A stretch of 64,000 bases of DNA from Cyathus striatus. Taxonomy: Eukaryota; Basidiomycota; Agaricomycetes; Agaricales; Nidulariaceae. The notes beneath the pieces are model-generated. The model was given only the letters and a program-made list of their open reading frames with translations, ran no database searches and was not told the DNA's origin. The stretch spans positions 496,001 to 560,000 of the forward strand of contig JAOVFP010000001.1 of NCBI GenBank assembly GCA_025738555.1, written 5' to 3'. Positions 1-10,612 of the stretch are shown piece after piece. The position numbers and the translations under genes are program-made. Position 1 is the stretch's first letter. Every line of letters begins with the position of its first letter.

Positions 1-198
1 CCAATTTCCCCTTCCTCCAAGTCGGCCCCAGTCTACGACCTCTGTAGATATGTTTGTGGTAGAAGACCATGACATCGTTGCCAATCCGGAAGGTGAACTG
101 ATTGATGTATAATTAGGAGGAATATAATACCATACCTTGTATTTCTTCAGCTGTTCATCATAACTGAGCATTTCGATAGGGGGGATCCTCTTCGGCAT
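1..198 (-). CDS. Partial gene fragment running off the left edge, unknown product
   Basis: The minus strand is open from about position 198 to 1. It starts with a possible MPKRIPPIEMLSYDEQLKK stretch and continues off the window. A 38-nt GT-AG segment (98-135) could be an intron. If removed, the downstream peptide reads FRIGNDVMVFYHKH, rich in basic and aromatic residues. If retained, the frame stays open with a Ser/Thr-rich peptide, so the splicing is undecided. A good donor-acceptor pair (AG/GTAAGT near 247 and TTGCTTAG just before 198) suggests the ATG at 198 may lie inside a longer transcript. No family is recognised. The plus strand is also short-range open here and is less convincing. 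Confidence 0.3.
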   Translation of the reverse strand, partial: MPKRIPPIEMLSYDEQLKKYKVWYYIPPNYTSISSPSGLATMSWSSTTNISTEVVDWGRLGGRGNW

Positions 199-1086
199 CT
201 AAGCAAAGTTAGAATTATTACTAGAGTGCCAAAATGCCAAACTTACCTGATCAATGCTTGAAAGTTAAGACTTTGAGTAGTTGAGGAAGCTGGAAGATGA
301 CAAGATGGCTTTTGAACCCATTGAAGCTTAATTCAAACTCCATGTCCTGCCTACAACATCATACACGGGTTGGTGCATCTACTCCAACGCCAACACACAT
401 ACGCCATTTTTAACGATTCGTATGCTACACATACATGACAGACTATGAACTACTAAATGTCGAGAAATTCGCTAGGTAGAGTGTGCCGTATCTACACTGC
501 TTCTTTAGAATTGCTGGGTATTCTTACTTTTCGGCATATATACAAATGTAATGTTTCCTACATAACATCAAGTATAGATGCAGTCTTAACGTTGTTTCAT
601 ACAAGTCCAAAGAGTCACATGGTGCTGGAACAATAATGATGTACCTGGAGAACAGTTACAAAGTGTGTAGAGGTAATTACAGTCCGTTTAGGCGGTTTAC
701 CATAAGTGCAATTAAGGCACCCATGGAACCAGTAACCTCATACACTGAATACTCAGGTAACGGGCTGAGGGCTGTTGAGGGTGTGTTGATAACGGAGTGA
801 AAAGATAAACATGTGGGCGTCTGATGTGAGATGTGAGCGCCAGGTGTATTATTGCCATAACTCAGCAGTATGCTAGGGCAAGTAAACATGTATTATTTTT
901 GTACCACTGAATGGCATTTCTAAGTAGCTATATTTAACGGCTTTCTTTGATCAATGTGGCATTTACTGTATACATACCAAACAGATGTTTCTTTAAGTTC
1001 TTTTCTCTTTGTTAAGGAAAAACACGTTGTTGAAGTAAAAATAAAAAGAAGATATTTTACAGTGTGTATGATATTTAACTACTGAT
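199..1086. other. AT-rich intergenic sequence, no supported gene
   Basis: Only short scattered open frames are present, and none has a convincing splice context or composition. A possible donor of an upstream exon lies near 247. Nothing else is recognised. Confidence 0.4.
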
Positions 1087-3532
1087 TTAATCCCTTTGCA
1101 TTCCTCCTGAAACTTTCTCATATTCCTCGGCAGGAATCATTATAGTTAGAAAGCAATGTGATTGTTTATGTGTTTCACCCAGCTCATTGAGATGTGCAAC
1201 ATTTCTCGTCACCATCAGCATGCGCCGCCTTCCTTCATCCATGTCAGGTGTCACATTAGCGCTCCTGGTATAATAGTCATCGACCATCAAAAGCATCTCC
1301 CTCTTCATATTTTCGATCACAAAATCCCGTATTCAAGTCGACATAAACTCCTCCAGTTTAAAGGTTTCAGTCTTTATTATATTGTCAGATGGATCTGAAT
1401 ATAGAAGTGGGAAGCTGTTAGTCTGCATGCTATATGCAAAGAAGAAGACAACAACAACACACCTCCAACCCATTGTGAGAGCTTCCAGGTCCTATAGAAA
1501 TAGAGTTCCATAAGTCCCGATTCAACATAACAGCCACAGTCCAAAGTATCCTTGTTTTGAAGCTGATAGATACGACTTCGCAACTTTCTCTCCACAGGTA
1601 CGTTATTATCACCTGCCATAATTACTGACCAAGGACTGGGAACTCAAGGCAAGTAGACAGTCGACATATGCAAACTCAGACCCCTTCAATGTTGCTGGAT
1701 CACTCAAGGCGGTTCTTCGAAGTCCGCTACCCAGCTTTTGAGCTCTCTCATCAAGGAAAAGGTTTATATCTGATGAACAATGAGTGCTTTAAAAGACAAG
1801 TGAAAGGAACAGAGAGACATATGCGACTCTTCGTCTTCATCCAAGAACTCGAATGGGATATTGTGACTCCCACTCCCTCTGACTTCATATTTAAAAGGAG
1901 AGGTTGGCGTTTTTCCTGTAAATAAAGTCAACTTCATTCATTGTGAGCTAACAGTTAACGTACCGATCACTTCGATATCAGAGCCCGACTCTATGGGACA
2001 CACTTTTAGTTTGGTAAATATCTGTGGAACAGTTATGTACTAGTAAGCATATTGCTGACTATTTCTACATCCGAGTCTGAATCAATGGCAGAGCCGTTAC
2101 ACCCAACGAATATGATACCTGACTCCCCTATGCATGACATAACTTTCTCCTTAACCCGACTGGGTATATGTACATTCTCTTCCAAGAATATCTTTACATC
2201 TGCTTTAGGATCAAGAACAAGTCTCTGGAAGGGTGAATAGGCAAAGGTAGAAACATTTTTAAAAGGGTGATCTATGCAGCCATCTTTGAAAGAGTAAGCA
2301 ATATTTCACTGTAATTTGAAGCTACTTACTGTCGAGATGTTGGCTTGATGAAACAATCCCCAAGTCCAACTCTGACTCCTCTATCAGAGCAATTGGGGCT
2401 TTATCCACTTTTTATAGTAACATGGGGTCAATGTGTGTGTACAGAGCGCTACCACCACCATTCTCCAGTTCCTCGGGTGTTGGTGCTGCTGCTTTCAGCT
2501 TGGACAAGAGCATGGATGCTCGTTCGGTGAAGGGCTGTGACTAAAGTAAGAAACAAGGCAAATATAACTGAATAATTAGATGCATACCATAAAGGTGCCA
2601 TTAATCATTCCTGAAGGCTGAGAAGACTAGATTTAGAAGATAATTAATTAATCATGAGATTGAAGGGTTAGGCACATACTATGGATTTGGTACCACCAAT
2701 CATTCCTGAAAAGGAAGGCTGAGAAAACCAAAATTAGAGTTGAGAAGTGTGGAGATGATTGACAATCAGCGCTTCTGCTTACATAATCAGCACTGGGCTG
2801 GAATGGAATAACAAGTCAGCAGTACTTAGAACATGAAAAATGATAATCATACTGTCAGTTTGGGGGAGTCAGGAAAATTATAGGTTGCATGAACCGAGGT
2901 TCTACCAGAAACCATGCCAAAATCCAGGGGTGAACTGGCAGAAAATACTGCTTCACTAATGTCCCCTGGTGGTGGTATTGGTGGTTTTGATGGCCTGGAT
3001 GCTGGGGGGGGGGGCACTGCTTGTCTTCCCTAGTGGCGGTATTGGTGGTTTTGTTGCGCTCAGTCTTTCAGAAATTCCAGGAGGATCTTCTGGTGTCTCT
3101 GCCGTAGTGGAAGAAGAAACCTTCGGAATTTCTGAAGAACTCAGAATAACAGAACCACCAATACCGCCACCAGGGAAGATGAGCAGATCCCTCCCCTCAG
3201 CATCCAAGCCATCAGCTCCTCCAAGAAATGCTGTATTATTGATGTCCATGCCAACATCACGTTCAGGAGGCCCACCAGCATCCAACTGGCCAATGGCTGA
3301 GGGACCATCAACATCAGCAGTCAGTGTAGGAGGGGGAGACATGACAACATCCAAGCCAGGTCACCCTAAACATGTCTGTGCAATATCGGGGTCCTCACAA
3401 GACTTTCCAAGTCTTGCTGATCTTCTTGTTAATACTCCACCTGTGGAGGCTATAAAACATCAAAATTAGAGAAGTTCTCAGTAAGAGTTGTGACTTACCT
3501 TTGGGAGTTGTTTTCTTGGAAGTACGCATCAT
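1087..3532 (-). CDS. Many-exon hypothetical gene with micro-exons; probably damaged
   Basis: No family is recognised. Exon-like blocks with matching phases run on the minus strand. The start is at 3532 (MMRTSKKTTPK, exon to 3499), followed by 2853-3449 (TRRSARLGK, then Pro/Ser/Gly-rich), micro-exons 2783-2797 (PSADY), 2680-2718 (PSFSGMIGG) and 2588-2617 (PSGMINGTFM), then 2459-2540, 2330-2398, about 2040-2220 (LVLDPKADVKIFLEENV), 1964-2010, about 1860-1915 (KYEVRGSGSHNIPFEF), about 1610-1735 and about 1480-1590. The last block is 1087-1320, ending MQRD. Introns are about 38-65 nt with GT-AG ends. The basic N-terminus looks like a nuclear or DNA-binding tail. Three lesions are visible: an in-frame TGA at 3361-3363, an 11-C run (3004-3014) that is one base too long for the downstream frame, and a frame change near 1612. 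The gene may therefore be a pseudogene or contain assembly errors. The exact exon set is approximate. Confidence 0.5.
2588..2797 (-). other. Duplicated Pro-Ser micro-exons
   Basis: Three consecutive phase-compatible exons (15, 39 and 30 nt) each begin CCN-AGT or CCT-TC and encode Pro-Ser first. Two of them share GMIGGT or GMINGT. Flanking introns of 55-64 nt have GT starts and TTCTCAG-like ends, so these look like copies of one exon-intron unit. Confidence 0.5.
2965..3240. repeat. Imperfect inverted repeat inside a coding exon
   Basis: Left arm (about 2970-3080) and right arm (about 3120-3230) are reverse complements over roughly 100 bp with mismatches. Shared motifs are CTTCCCTNGTGGCGGTATTG and TTCAGAAATTCC. 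The arms meet near 3100. The minus-strand exon therefore encodes Gly-rich (GGGIGGS) and Pro-rich (PPIPP) segments from opposite strands of the same repeat. Confidence 0.6.
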
Positions 3533-4240
3533 TGAGGGAAATTTAGGAGTATGGAGTGGGTACGATTCTGCATTTTTGAGTACTGTTAACTAAATCCGTA
3601 ATCTGTTGCTGAGGACTCAGACCGTTCCAAATACACTAATCACATGGCCCACAGTTGTCCATACATGCTGTTTTGGAAGTATTCGATTGCAATACCCCTG
3701 TATATACATTATGCGATGGGAAGGACCATTCTGGGTTTGCTAAACATGTGGAATCTAATCGCACAAGCAAAACATGAGGGCAATACGATTGTTCCAAAAC
3801 CTTAGCATCTTAAGCGATGAATTGCGTGATTGGGAGTAATCAGCATGAGACATTTCGTGGTACAGCTGGCGCCCTCTGATAATCAAGCTGTTTTGTCATC
3901 ATTTCTTCCCTGCCCTTCTTCACAAAGTCAGTAATAATGTATGTTTCATAAATTGCTGCTATTGGTCATTTTATAATACTCTATAGGATGACATATTACG
4001 ATCACTGGAAGAAGACTGCCGACGTTATAGAAATTACTACTATCTGAGGTCTCTTGAAGTTCAGACTGGACTCTAGCAGGGGGTTTATTTTTAACACCTT
4101 CAATCTTGTCGTTCAAAATGAGGACAATGAAATTACTCACATCCCAAATGATAGTAATTTTGGATCTTGTCTTCCTGAAGAAGGTTATCTCTTTAATGTG
4201 TTCATTTTCTGCGGTGAGGTACATCTTATCATTTTCTGTT
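3533..4240. other. Intergenic, ambiguous open frames
   Basis: A minus-strand frame at 3946-4224 (92 aa, starting MYLTAENEHIKEITF) and a plus-strand frame at 4054-4242 overlap. Neither shows a recognised domain. The rest is AT-rich sequence without visible genes. Confidence 0.3.
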
Positions 4241-4267
4241 AATGTGGTATACTTATGATTTCAGTAG

Positions 4268-4702
4268 ATGAATTCATGGAATATTGGACTGCATATAAAC
4301 TCATTCATACCAATCGAGTTTTCTTGTTGGTCTCCCTCCGACAACTTTATTCTTGATAAATATGAAGTTATCTGCTATTTCATAGAGTGGTGTGAACCCT
4401 ATTGTCCTATCACCTACTTTAATTCCAACCAAGTGAGATGGATACCATGTACAGCAGACAAGCCTCTGAAGCTACAAATGGCAATAACTCAGGCAGTGGT
4501 TATCTGGATTGGAAATGGGTATTTGCATGACAGGAAACCCGGCTTTCAAAGCCTTTTTGTAGAGCCAATTAAAAAGTATGTGGTTCAAAACTATGGGTGT
4601 CAGGTTGCATGTGGGTTTCCTGAGGAAGAGGATCCATATCCTGTCTATTTTTACGAGAGTGGCCATGATCCTTGTGATGTGATTGGCATTAATACCTTGT
4701 AG
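4268..4702 (+). CDS. Hypothetical protein, 144 aa, unknown function
   Basis: A single uninterrupted frame of 144 codons lies just outside the left end of the hAT element. Composition is protein-like and mixed, with several aromatic residues, five cysteines in the first half (WCEPYC among them) and an acidic FPEEEDPYP segment. There is no signal peptide, transmembrane run or known motif. An upstream exon is possible because a pyrimidine-rich ATTTCAG lies just before the ATG (4258-4264), which could be an acceptor. A shorter minus-strand frame overlaps it. Function is unknown and it may be a TE relic. Confidence 0.4.
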   Translation: MNSWNIGLHINSFIPIEFSCWSPSDNFILDKYEVICYFIEWCEPYCPITYFNSNQVRWIPCTADKPLKLQMAITQAVVIWIGNGYLHDRKPGFQSLFVEPIKKYVVQNYGCQVACGFPEEEDPYPVYFYESGHDPCDVIGINTL

Positions 4703-4989
4703 TCAATAATTTGTAAATATTATTTCATTTCAACTTGCCGACTTGTTGGAGCCAAGAACAACGTAAGCTACAGTCAGAGATCACCTGAGATAACTCTACA
4801 TTTGCCACTGAAGGACATGCAGTCTCTGAAGTGCTCAAAAAAAGGTAGTGAACACTGCAGTAAGGCTCCAACTATATACTATCCCTATACACCTGACAGG
4901 TGTATTTATAGGGATAGGGTGAAAATAGTGTATTAATCGGATTAATAGGGTTATTGGGTTTATTGTATAGTGTTAATTATTTAGATCAC

Positions 4990-5390
4990 ATGAATATCAT
5001 GTGATCCATTACTAATCAGCATTTTTGTGACATTGTCACATATCACACAAGAGAAGTACACATCATCACTGATCAAGCGATTCCACATTCCCTTGACTAT
5101 CCTTCGTAAGTTACTAGTTATGATCTACAAGTTACAACAAACTAATGGTATCTTCCAAGGCACCAGCTATTTCTATAACCCAACAAGCACTTTTCTTGTT
5201 TCTGTCTTACCTGTGTGCCAGCTGCTACTACTTAAACTATGCTCCAACTATGCTCTGGACCCTCTGTTCTCATTACTTGGCATGTCTGATACTGGTTTTT
5301 GTCAACATATCACAGTGAGTCACTTTTTTGCTCACCATGGGAGGAGGTTCAACGAGCGTGATTCTCTGAGGAAATAGCATTGCTGGGAGA
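4990..5390. other. Non-coding left interior of the hAT element
   Basis: The first part (4870-4930) has short palindromic AGGGATAG and CCTATAC motifs that may be subterminal binding sites. A 116-codon frame (5027-5377) has no recognised domain and is probably chance. Confidence 0.35.
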
Positions 5391-5399
5391 ATCTGTAGT

Positions 5400-6265
5400 G
5401 CTGGAGGAGTTGTGGTGCATGTGTCATCAAGCCTCAAGGGCTATGAATGGGAGTGCTATCACTGAGAGGGGGATTGGATGATGTATGTGCTCATCATTGA
5501 GGATGCGTTGCTGGGGGATGAGAGGAGGTTGAGCCTGAGAGGGGGAGTGCTGGGGGTGAAGGAGGACTAGACATGTATGCATGGTTGAGCCTGAGAGGGG
5601 GAGTGCTGGAGGTGAACGGGGGCTAGACGTGTATGCATTCATCGTTATGCACTCCGTTACACGCTCATCATTGAGGGTGTGTTGCTGGGGGAATGTGTTC
5701 GTCATTACGCACTCGTCATTGAGGGTGCGTTGCTGGGGGATGAGGAGGGGTTGAGCCTGAGAGGGGGAGTGCTAGGGGTGAAGGGGGACTAGACATGTAT
5801 GCAGTCGTCGTTATGCACTTGTTGTTGGGGGTGTGCTGCTGGGGGATGAAGGGGGGTTGAGCCTGAGAGGGGGAGTGCTGGGGGTGAACGGGGGCTAGAT
5901 GTGTATGCGTTCGTCATTACGCACTCATCATTGAGGGTGCATTGCTGGGGAATGAGGAGGGGTTGAGCCTGAGAGGGGGAGTGCTGGGGGTGAAGGGGGA
6001 CTAGACATGTAGTCATTATGCACTCATTGTTGGAGGTGCACTGCTCGGGGATGAGGGGGGGTTGAGCCTGAGAGGGGAGTGCTCGCTCATCATTACGCAC
6101 TCATCATTGAGGATGCGCTGCTGGGGGATGAGGGGGGGTTGAGCCTGTGTGCACGAGCATCGCTAAGAGGGGGAGTACTGGGGGTGAAGGGGGACTAGAC
6201 GTGTATGTGCTTGTCGTTGAGGATGTGCTGCTGGGGGATGAGGGGGGGCTGGGCCATGGCAGAAG
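5400..6265. repeat. G-rich minisatellite inside the hAT element
   Basis: Imperfect tandem units contain GTTGAGCCTGAGAGGGGGAG, a ...GGTGAANGGGGNCTAGA segment, then CATCATTGAGGNTGNGTTGC and GGGGGATGAG. There are about five to six units of variable length, roughly 110-210 bp. Translated minus-strand frames here are Pro/Ser-rich artefacts of the repeat. Confidence 0.75.
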
Positions 6266-6394
6266 AGTGCCATAGCGTGGTCGTAGCTGTTCTCGTATCA
6301 TTGGTGGTCACAGCTGGGTGGTAGCACATATCTTGGCAAGGAGTTATATATAATACTTTATGTATCTAGAATGAGAAATACATTGGATCCTTAC

Positions 6395-9300
6395 TACAGC
6401 TACAAAGTATTTAATAAGCGAATACTACCATGCTTTTCAACAGGTTTTGGTTTCTGTACTAGATCAAAAATCTCACTTCTTATCCAGACTTTTGTTAGCA
6501 ATGCCTCGTGGATTGTTTCTGCCTGCAGCAAGCTTCACAAGTCCATACAAATTCTTCGCGATTTTGAAAATGTTCATTCAACAGAAACACTTGTTGCTGG
6601 TATCACAAGAATGTCTCTAGCCATTCTTGCAAGCACCAGGAATAAGGTTTTATGAGCCTGAATGTGAGGGAACCAATAAGTTCAAACTTCAGGCCAGCAA
6701 ATAATCAACTGGTCACACACCTTCCACCATGAAAGCGGATCATGTACTACACCACATCCACCTTCAAAACCAAAGTAACAACGTAACTCATCGTCAAGCT
6801 GCTGGCTGAGAGTCGGAGTGAATGCGGTAGGAACATCAAAGTCAAAGTCACAGAGACTAGCCAAGCTACTAGATGCAGAGAGTAGCATACTGGTGTCTTT
6901 AGCCTTTGGCTCTTGGGATATGTGAGATGGTTGTTGAAGTTCATTCTCCATTTCTTTCTGGTAATGCTCTGCAACTGAGCATACAAGAATTTGTACTCGT
7001 AGAACCTCTTCATCCTTGTTCAATGTATCCTTGGCTATGTCCCAGTGAGGAGTAGCCACTTTACGAAACCATTCGGTGCACATGAAGAGGTGAAGTGCTA
7101 GGGATATAATAAGCTGTTGGACTTTACGGAATAAGACCACTCTTGTACTACACACCAGTTCCGAGAATGTAGTTGTGGTTTGTAACAGTGTTCCATTTGT
7201 ACTTTAGGAGTTTCATTTTCCCAACACCAGCAGCCGTGCATAGTTCCATAGCCAAATCTAAGCTGACAGATGCAGCGGTGAGGTGCTTCTCAAGCGAATC
7301 GTATATTGGAAGCACAAATGGAATGGTAGGGCACCACGACATTGAAAGCTGTTGAGTATGCACTGTAAAGTGCTATGCCATAGTCAGACTTATAAGTCTA
7401 TCAAGTAACGTACTATCACATACATCTAGTAGCTTCCATAGTTGTTCCAGATGCTCCCAATCCTTCTTACTCAACAAAAGGTCTTCATACTCTGTGGTCT
7501 CAAAAACCCACCTGTTAATCGTCTCGTCGTGTAGAGTCAATACTAGCTACACGGAAGATAATCATATTATGTGAAGCTTACCTCACGAAGAGTAAGTGCC
7601 CATGCTATCATGGCATGTGTCGAGTTCCATTGTGTGCGTACATCACAGATAACCATAAGTTTTGAGAGTGGAGTGTGGCTGCCGTTTGGATTTGAATCAT
7701 CTGCACATTTCGTTTCACCATATATTTCTGAAGAAATCTTCCAGAATCGTTGTCGCCGTTGGGGGGAAGATGTAATTTTGTTGGAAATGAACCGGAGCTG
7801 AGCAAGCTTTAAGCCACAAGTGTGAAACTGTTAAAGAGATAGTGGAACATACCCTTTTTAAAGCACTTTTCCCAATATCACTTGCTTCCTCCTCCTCAAG
7901 TGCTACCTCATGTAGACCTTTTGGCATACCCGACTTGTCCTTAAAACTCACATTGATATCTCTATTTGCTTCGAGTTATTGAAGCTCAACATTGTCTTCA
8001 ATATCATAGTGGATTGGCACATTCTTGTTCTGGAGAAAGTGATCTGAATCATCGCCATCTTCAGTACATTCCTCAACTTCATCAAGCGCTGATAGCATAG
8101 CCTGTGCCACGAGGTTGATGATATGTGCAAGGCACCGAATCTGTCGGTCTTCATGCTCCGGTATATTGTAGAGTGTAAGAAGGGAGCGGACAACATTTCA
8201 GAAGAGTACATCATTGACACTTGCATTGTCCATGGTGATCGCAGAGAAGTACTGAATAAGCAAAGTAAGCTACAACTTATAGAGAATGCAGTACTAATAG
8301 CCTTGAACTTATCTTGCTTAAAACTCCAGCTTTGCATGCACTATCAACAAATGAGTGAGCAGCATATATACCTTCGTGCTCTTTACTTTCCAAAGGACGA
8401 AAATCAATGATATGCTCAATCAGTGCCCAGTCATCATCAATAAAGGAAGCAATAGAGCAAGCGAATGTGTAGATCATCTGCTTGTTAGTCCAGGTGTCTG
8501 ACGCAAATGCTACCTTTGATCTAATGTTCTATAGACTGTGTATTAGAGGATATCCAATTCTAAGATAATGCTGAAACTCATACTGAAAGTTCTTCAACTG
8601 CCTTTGCATGCAGCTTGGCAAATATTTTTGCCAGCTCATTATGAACAGCTGTATCGCTAGGCAATGTATAGGAGATCTTGAGGTATTTAAAAAGGTTTGA
8701 AAGCATGTTGGATTCACCAGTTGTCCATGGTAAGTTGTCATCAAGTATCCAAGCTGAAAAAATTCGAAGGAACCCAGCCCTGTTGTGCATAATGGCTGGA
8801 TTAAGCTTTCCCTTCAAAAGGAACCTATCCATTATAGCATTAGTCTCCTTGTACATAGCTTGGGGAACATCATCTTCTATATCTGTCTCGAGCTTAGCTT
8901 TAGCTTTCTTTCGCTGATATACAGAACATTTTGAGAGATGAGCAGCAAGATTGTTGAATCCAGCTGGAATAGCCGCCTCATCATCAAACTTTGCATCATT
9001 CCCCGGGACAGTATGGGCAAAGGTACGTGTTCTATTACACTGATAATCAACAAGAATAAGATGAATAGAATGTTATAACTTACGATGGACAATGTTTACA
9101 CATAAACTCCCAACGCAATGCCTTCCCATCCCAAATAGGCACTGGTTCCATATAATGCTGCATGCTCTTATTGGCAGGCCCTCGCCATGCTCCTTTCGGC
9201 CTTGCTGCATCTTCTCATACACCCAGAAGAGCTGTGTCTCCATCGGACTGTTCGCCTGCATCAAGAGCTGCACATGGTCCTCTTTTCTAATAATAGATGA

Positions 9301-10168
9301 GTGCTCAGTCAAAATGATACTTGATTAAGCAATATTAGACTTACCTTAGCCTTATCTGTTGCTCTTCCCACCTTTCCTTTATTTCTATTCGTCTTTTTGG
9401 AAGGTAGAACTGGTATGTTCCCTGGCTGCTGACTTTTTCATTCATTATGCTTTTGATTCTGCAAGGTAAGACTGTGAACAAGTCCAAGTAACTGTGCAGC
9501 TCAACTATACTCACAATTTCTTTGCATAGGTCACTCTCTTCAATAACTTCTTCTCCATCAGAATTAAAGACAGCTGATGGGAGATCAATGTCATTCTCCA
9601 GTCGCTGATGCTTGGGAGGAGCATAGTCGCTGTCATCCTCAGAGTTCAGCTGATCCCTCTTGGGCTTCTGTGTTCTTTTCTTTGAGGTCTCGCTGTCACC
9701 AGACGCTGGTACTGGTACAATGCTAGCGCTAATCAAATCTGTCAATGCAATCTTATAATGATGGAAATAGAAGACATACTATGTGAGTGCCTTAATTTCC
9801 TTAACAAGGCGTAGAATCTTAGGCATAGCTGCATTCCATGGGAATCCTTCCAGTTTCATCGACACTGTATATTGAAAATAGGCTATCACCATCTCCATGC
9901 CGAACTCTCCTTTAAGAATGTTGGGAAGTCGGCCAGTGCTAGCATTGGTAAGGTCTTCACTAAACAGAATGTCCATTCGTCGATTGAATACCTCCCAATA
10001 CTCATTGATTGCTGCAGGTACTGGTAATTTTGCGAAAATTGTTGCAACCTGATCATTCCTGGTGCCAACAGGAACACTATCAGGTAGGGACGACTGCAGC
10101 CCTTCAAGAGTTGAGACATGGTTTGAGAATGCGTGAAAGAAGAAGTCCTCAGGAACTTTAGGTGCCAT
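6395..10168 (-). pseudogene. hAT-family transposase (BED finger plus RNase H-like plus dimerisation domain), inactivated
   Basis: Reading down the minus strand there is an N-terminal segment (10168-9779), an acidic/basic linker (about 9745-9480), a BED zinc finger with CKHC at 9089-9100 and a downstream HLSKC near 8930, then a conserved helical block (WILDDNLPWTTGES near 8730). The catalytic core follows in pieces, including MDNASVND (about 8220), CLAHIINLVAQ (about 8110) and DVRTQWNSTHAM (about 7640). The C-terminal hAT dimerisation region lies at 6395-6660 (IPATSVSVE...TFSKSRRIC...LTKVWIRS). Short introns separate most blocks. In-frame TGA codons sit at 6574-6576 and 6535-6537, where the family usually has arginine. 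It would cut and paste the surrounding element. The copy is a pseudogene because the dimerisation domain is interrupted. Confidence 0.8.
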
Positions 10169-10451
10169 ATGAGAATCGAGATGCTAGCTTGAGACTTGGG
10201 TCCTCACCACTCAGAATCTTTCATTTGGTTATGATCGACTCATCATAAGGAAATGTCAATAGCATTATTCATTATAGTCAGACTAGTCCATCTAACACAG
10301 TTATACTTTTAATATTGAAACTCTATACAAACCATATACCATATTAAATACTCTATATTGATCTGGAAGAAATATGACTATAGGTATAGGTATATGAATA
10401 GAGTAGATACTCTATTAATAGGGTATAGTATAGTATAGTATTGGAGCCTTA

Positions 10452-10545
10452 CACTGCAGGATTCGAACCTTGGACACGTGGCTTTCACGCTGAATAAGAA
10501 AATCAACCATTGAACCAATCAACCACTGAACCAAGAGGCCTTTAA
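10452..10545 (-). repeat. tRNA-derived SINE head (candidate), split by the hAT insertion
   Basis: On the minus strand an A-box-like TTGGTTCAGTGG is followed about 65 nt later by a B-box-like GGTTCGAATCC. The 3' continuation (CTGCAGTGTTCACTACC) lies on the far side of the hAT element at about 4800-4860 and rejoins through the 8-bp TSD. No full cloverleaf was found, so a SINE is more likely than a working tRNA gene. Confidence 0.4.
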
Positions 10546-10612
10546 GTCAGCTTGACAATTGAATCAATTTGACCACACTCTCAACAGACATCAATATTGT
10601 CTTGCATCCTTC

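Larger units (their letters stand above)
4861..10451 (-). mobile_element. Complete hAT-type DNA transposon with TIRs and 8-bp TSD
   Basis: The left end reads TAAGGCTCCAACTATATACT from 4861. The right end (to 10451) is its reverse complement with small differences (AGTATTGGAGCCTTA). Directly outside both ends lies CACTGCAG (4853-4860 and 10452-10459), an exact 8-bp duplication as expected for hAT. Inside is a minus-strand hAT transposase relic (6395-10168), a minisatellite (5400-6260) and AT-rich DNA. The element is 5591 bp. The ends are well preserved while the transposase carries stops, so this copy could at best move in trans. Confidence 0.85.
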
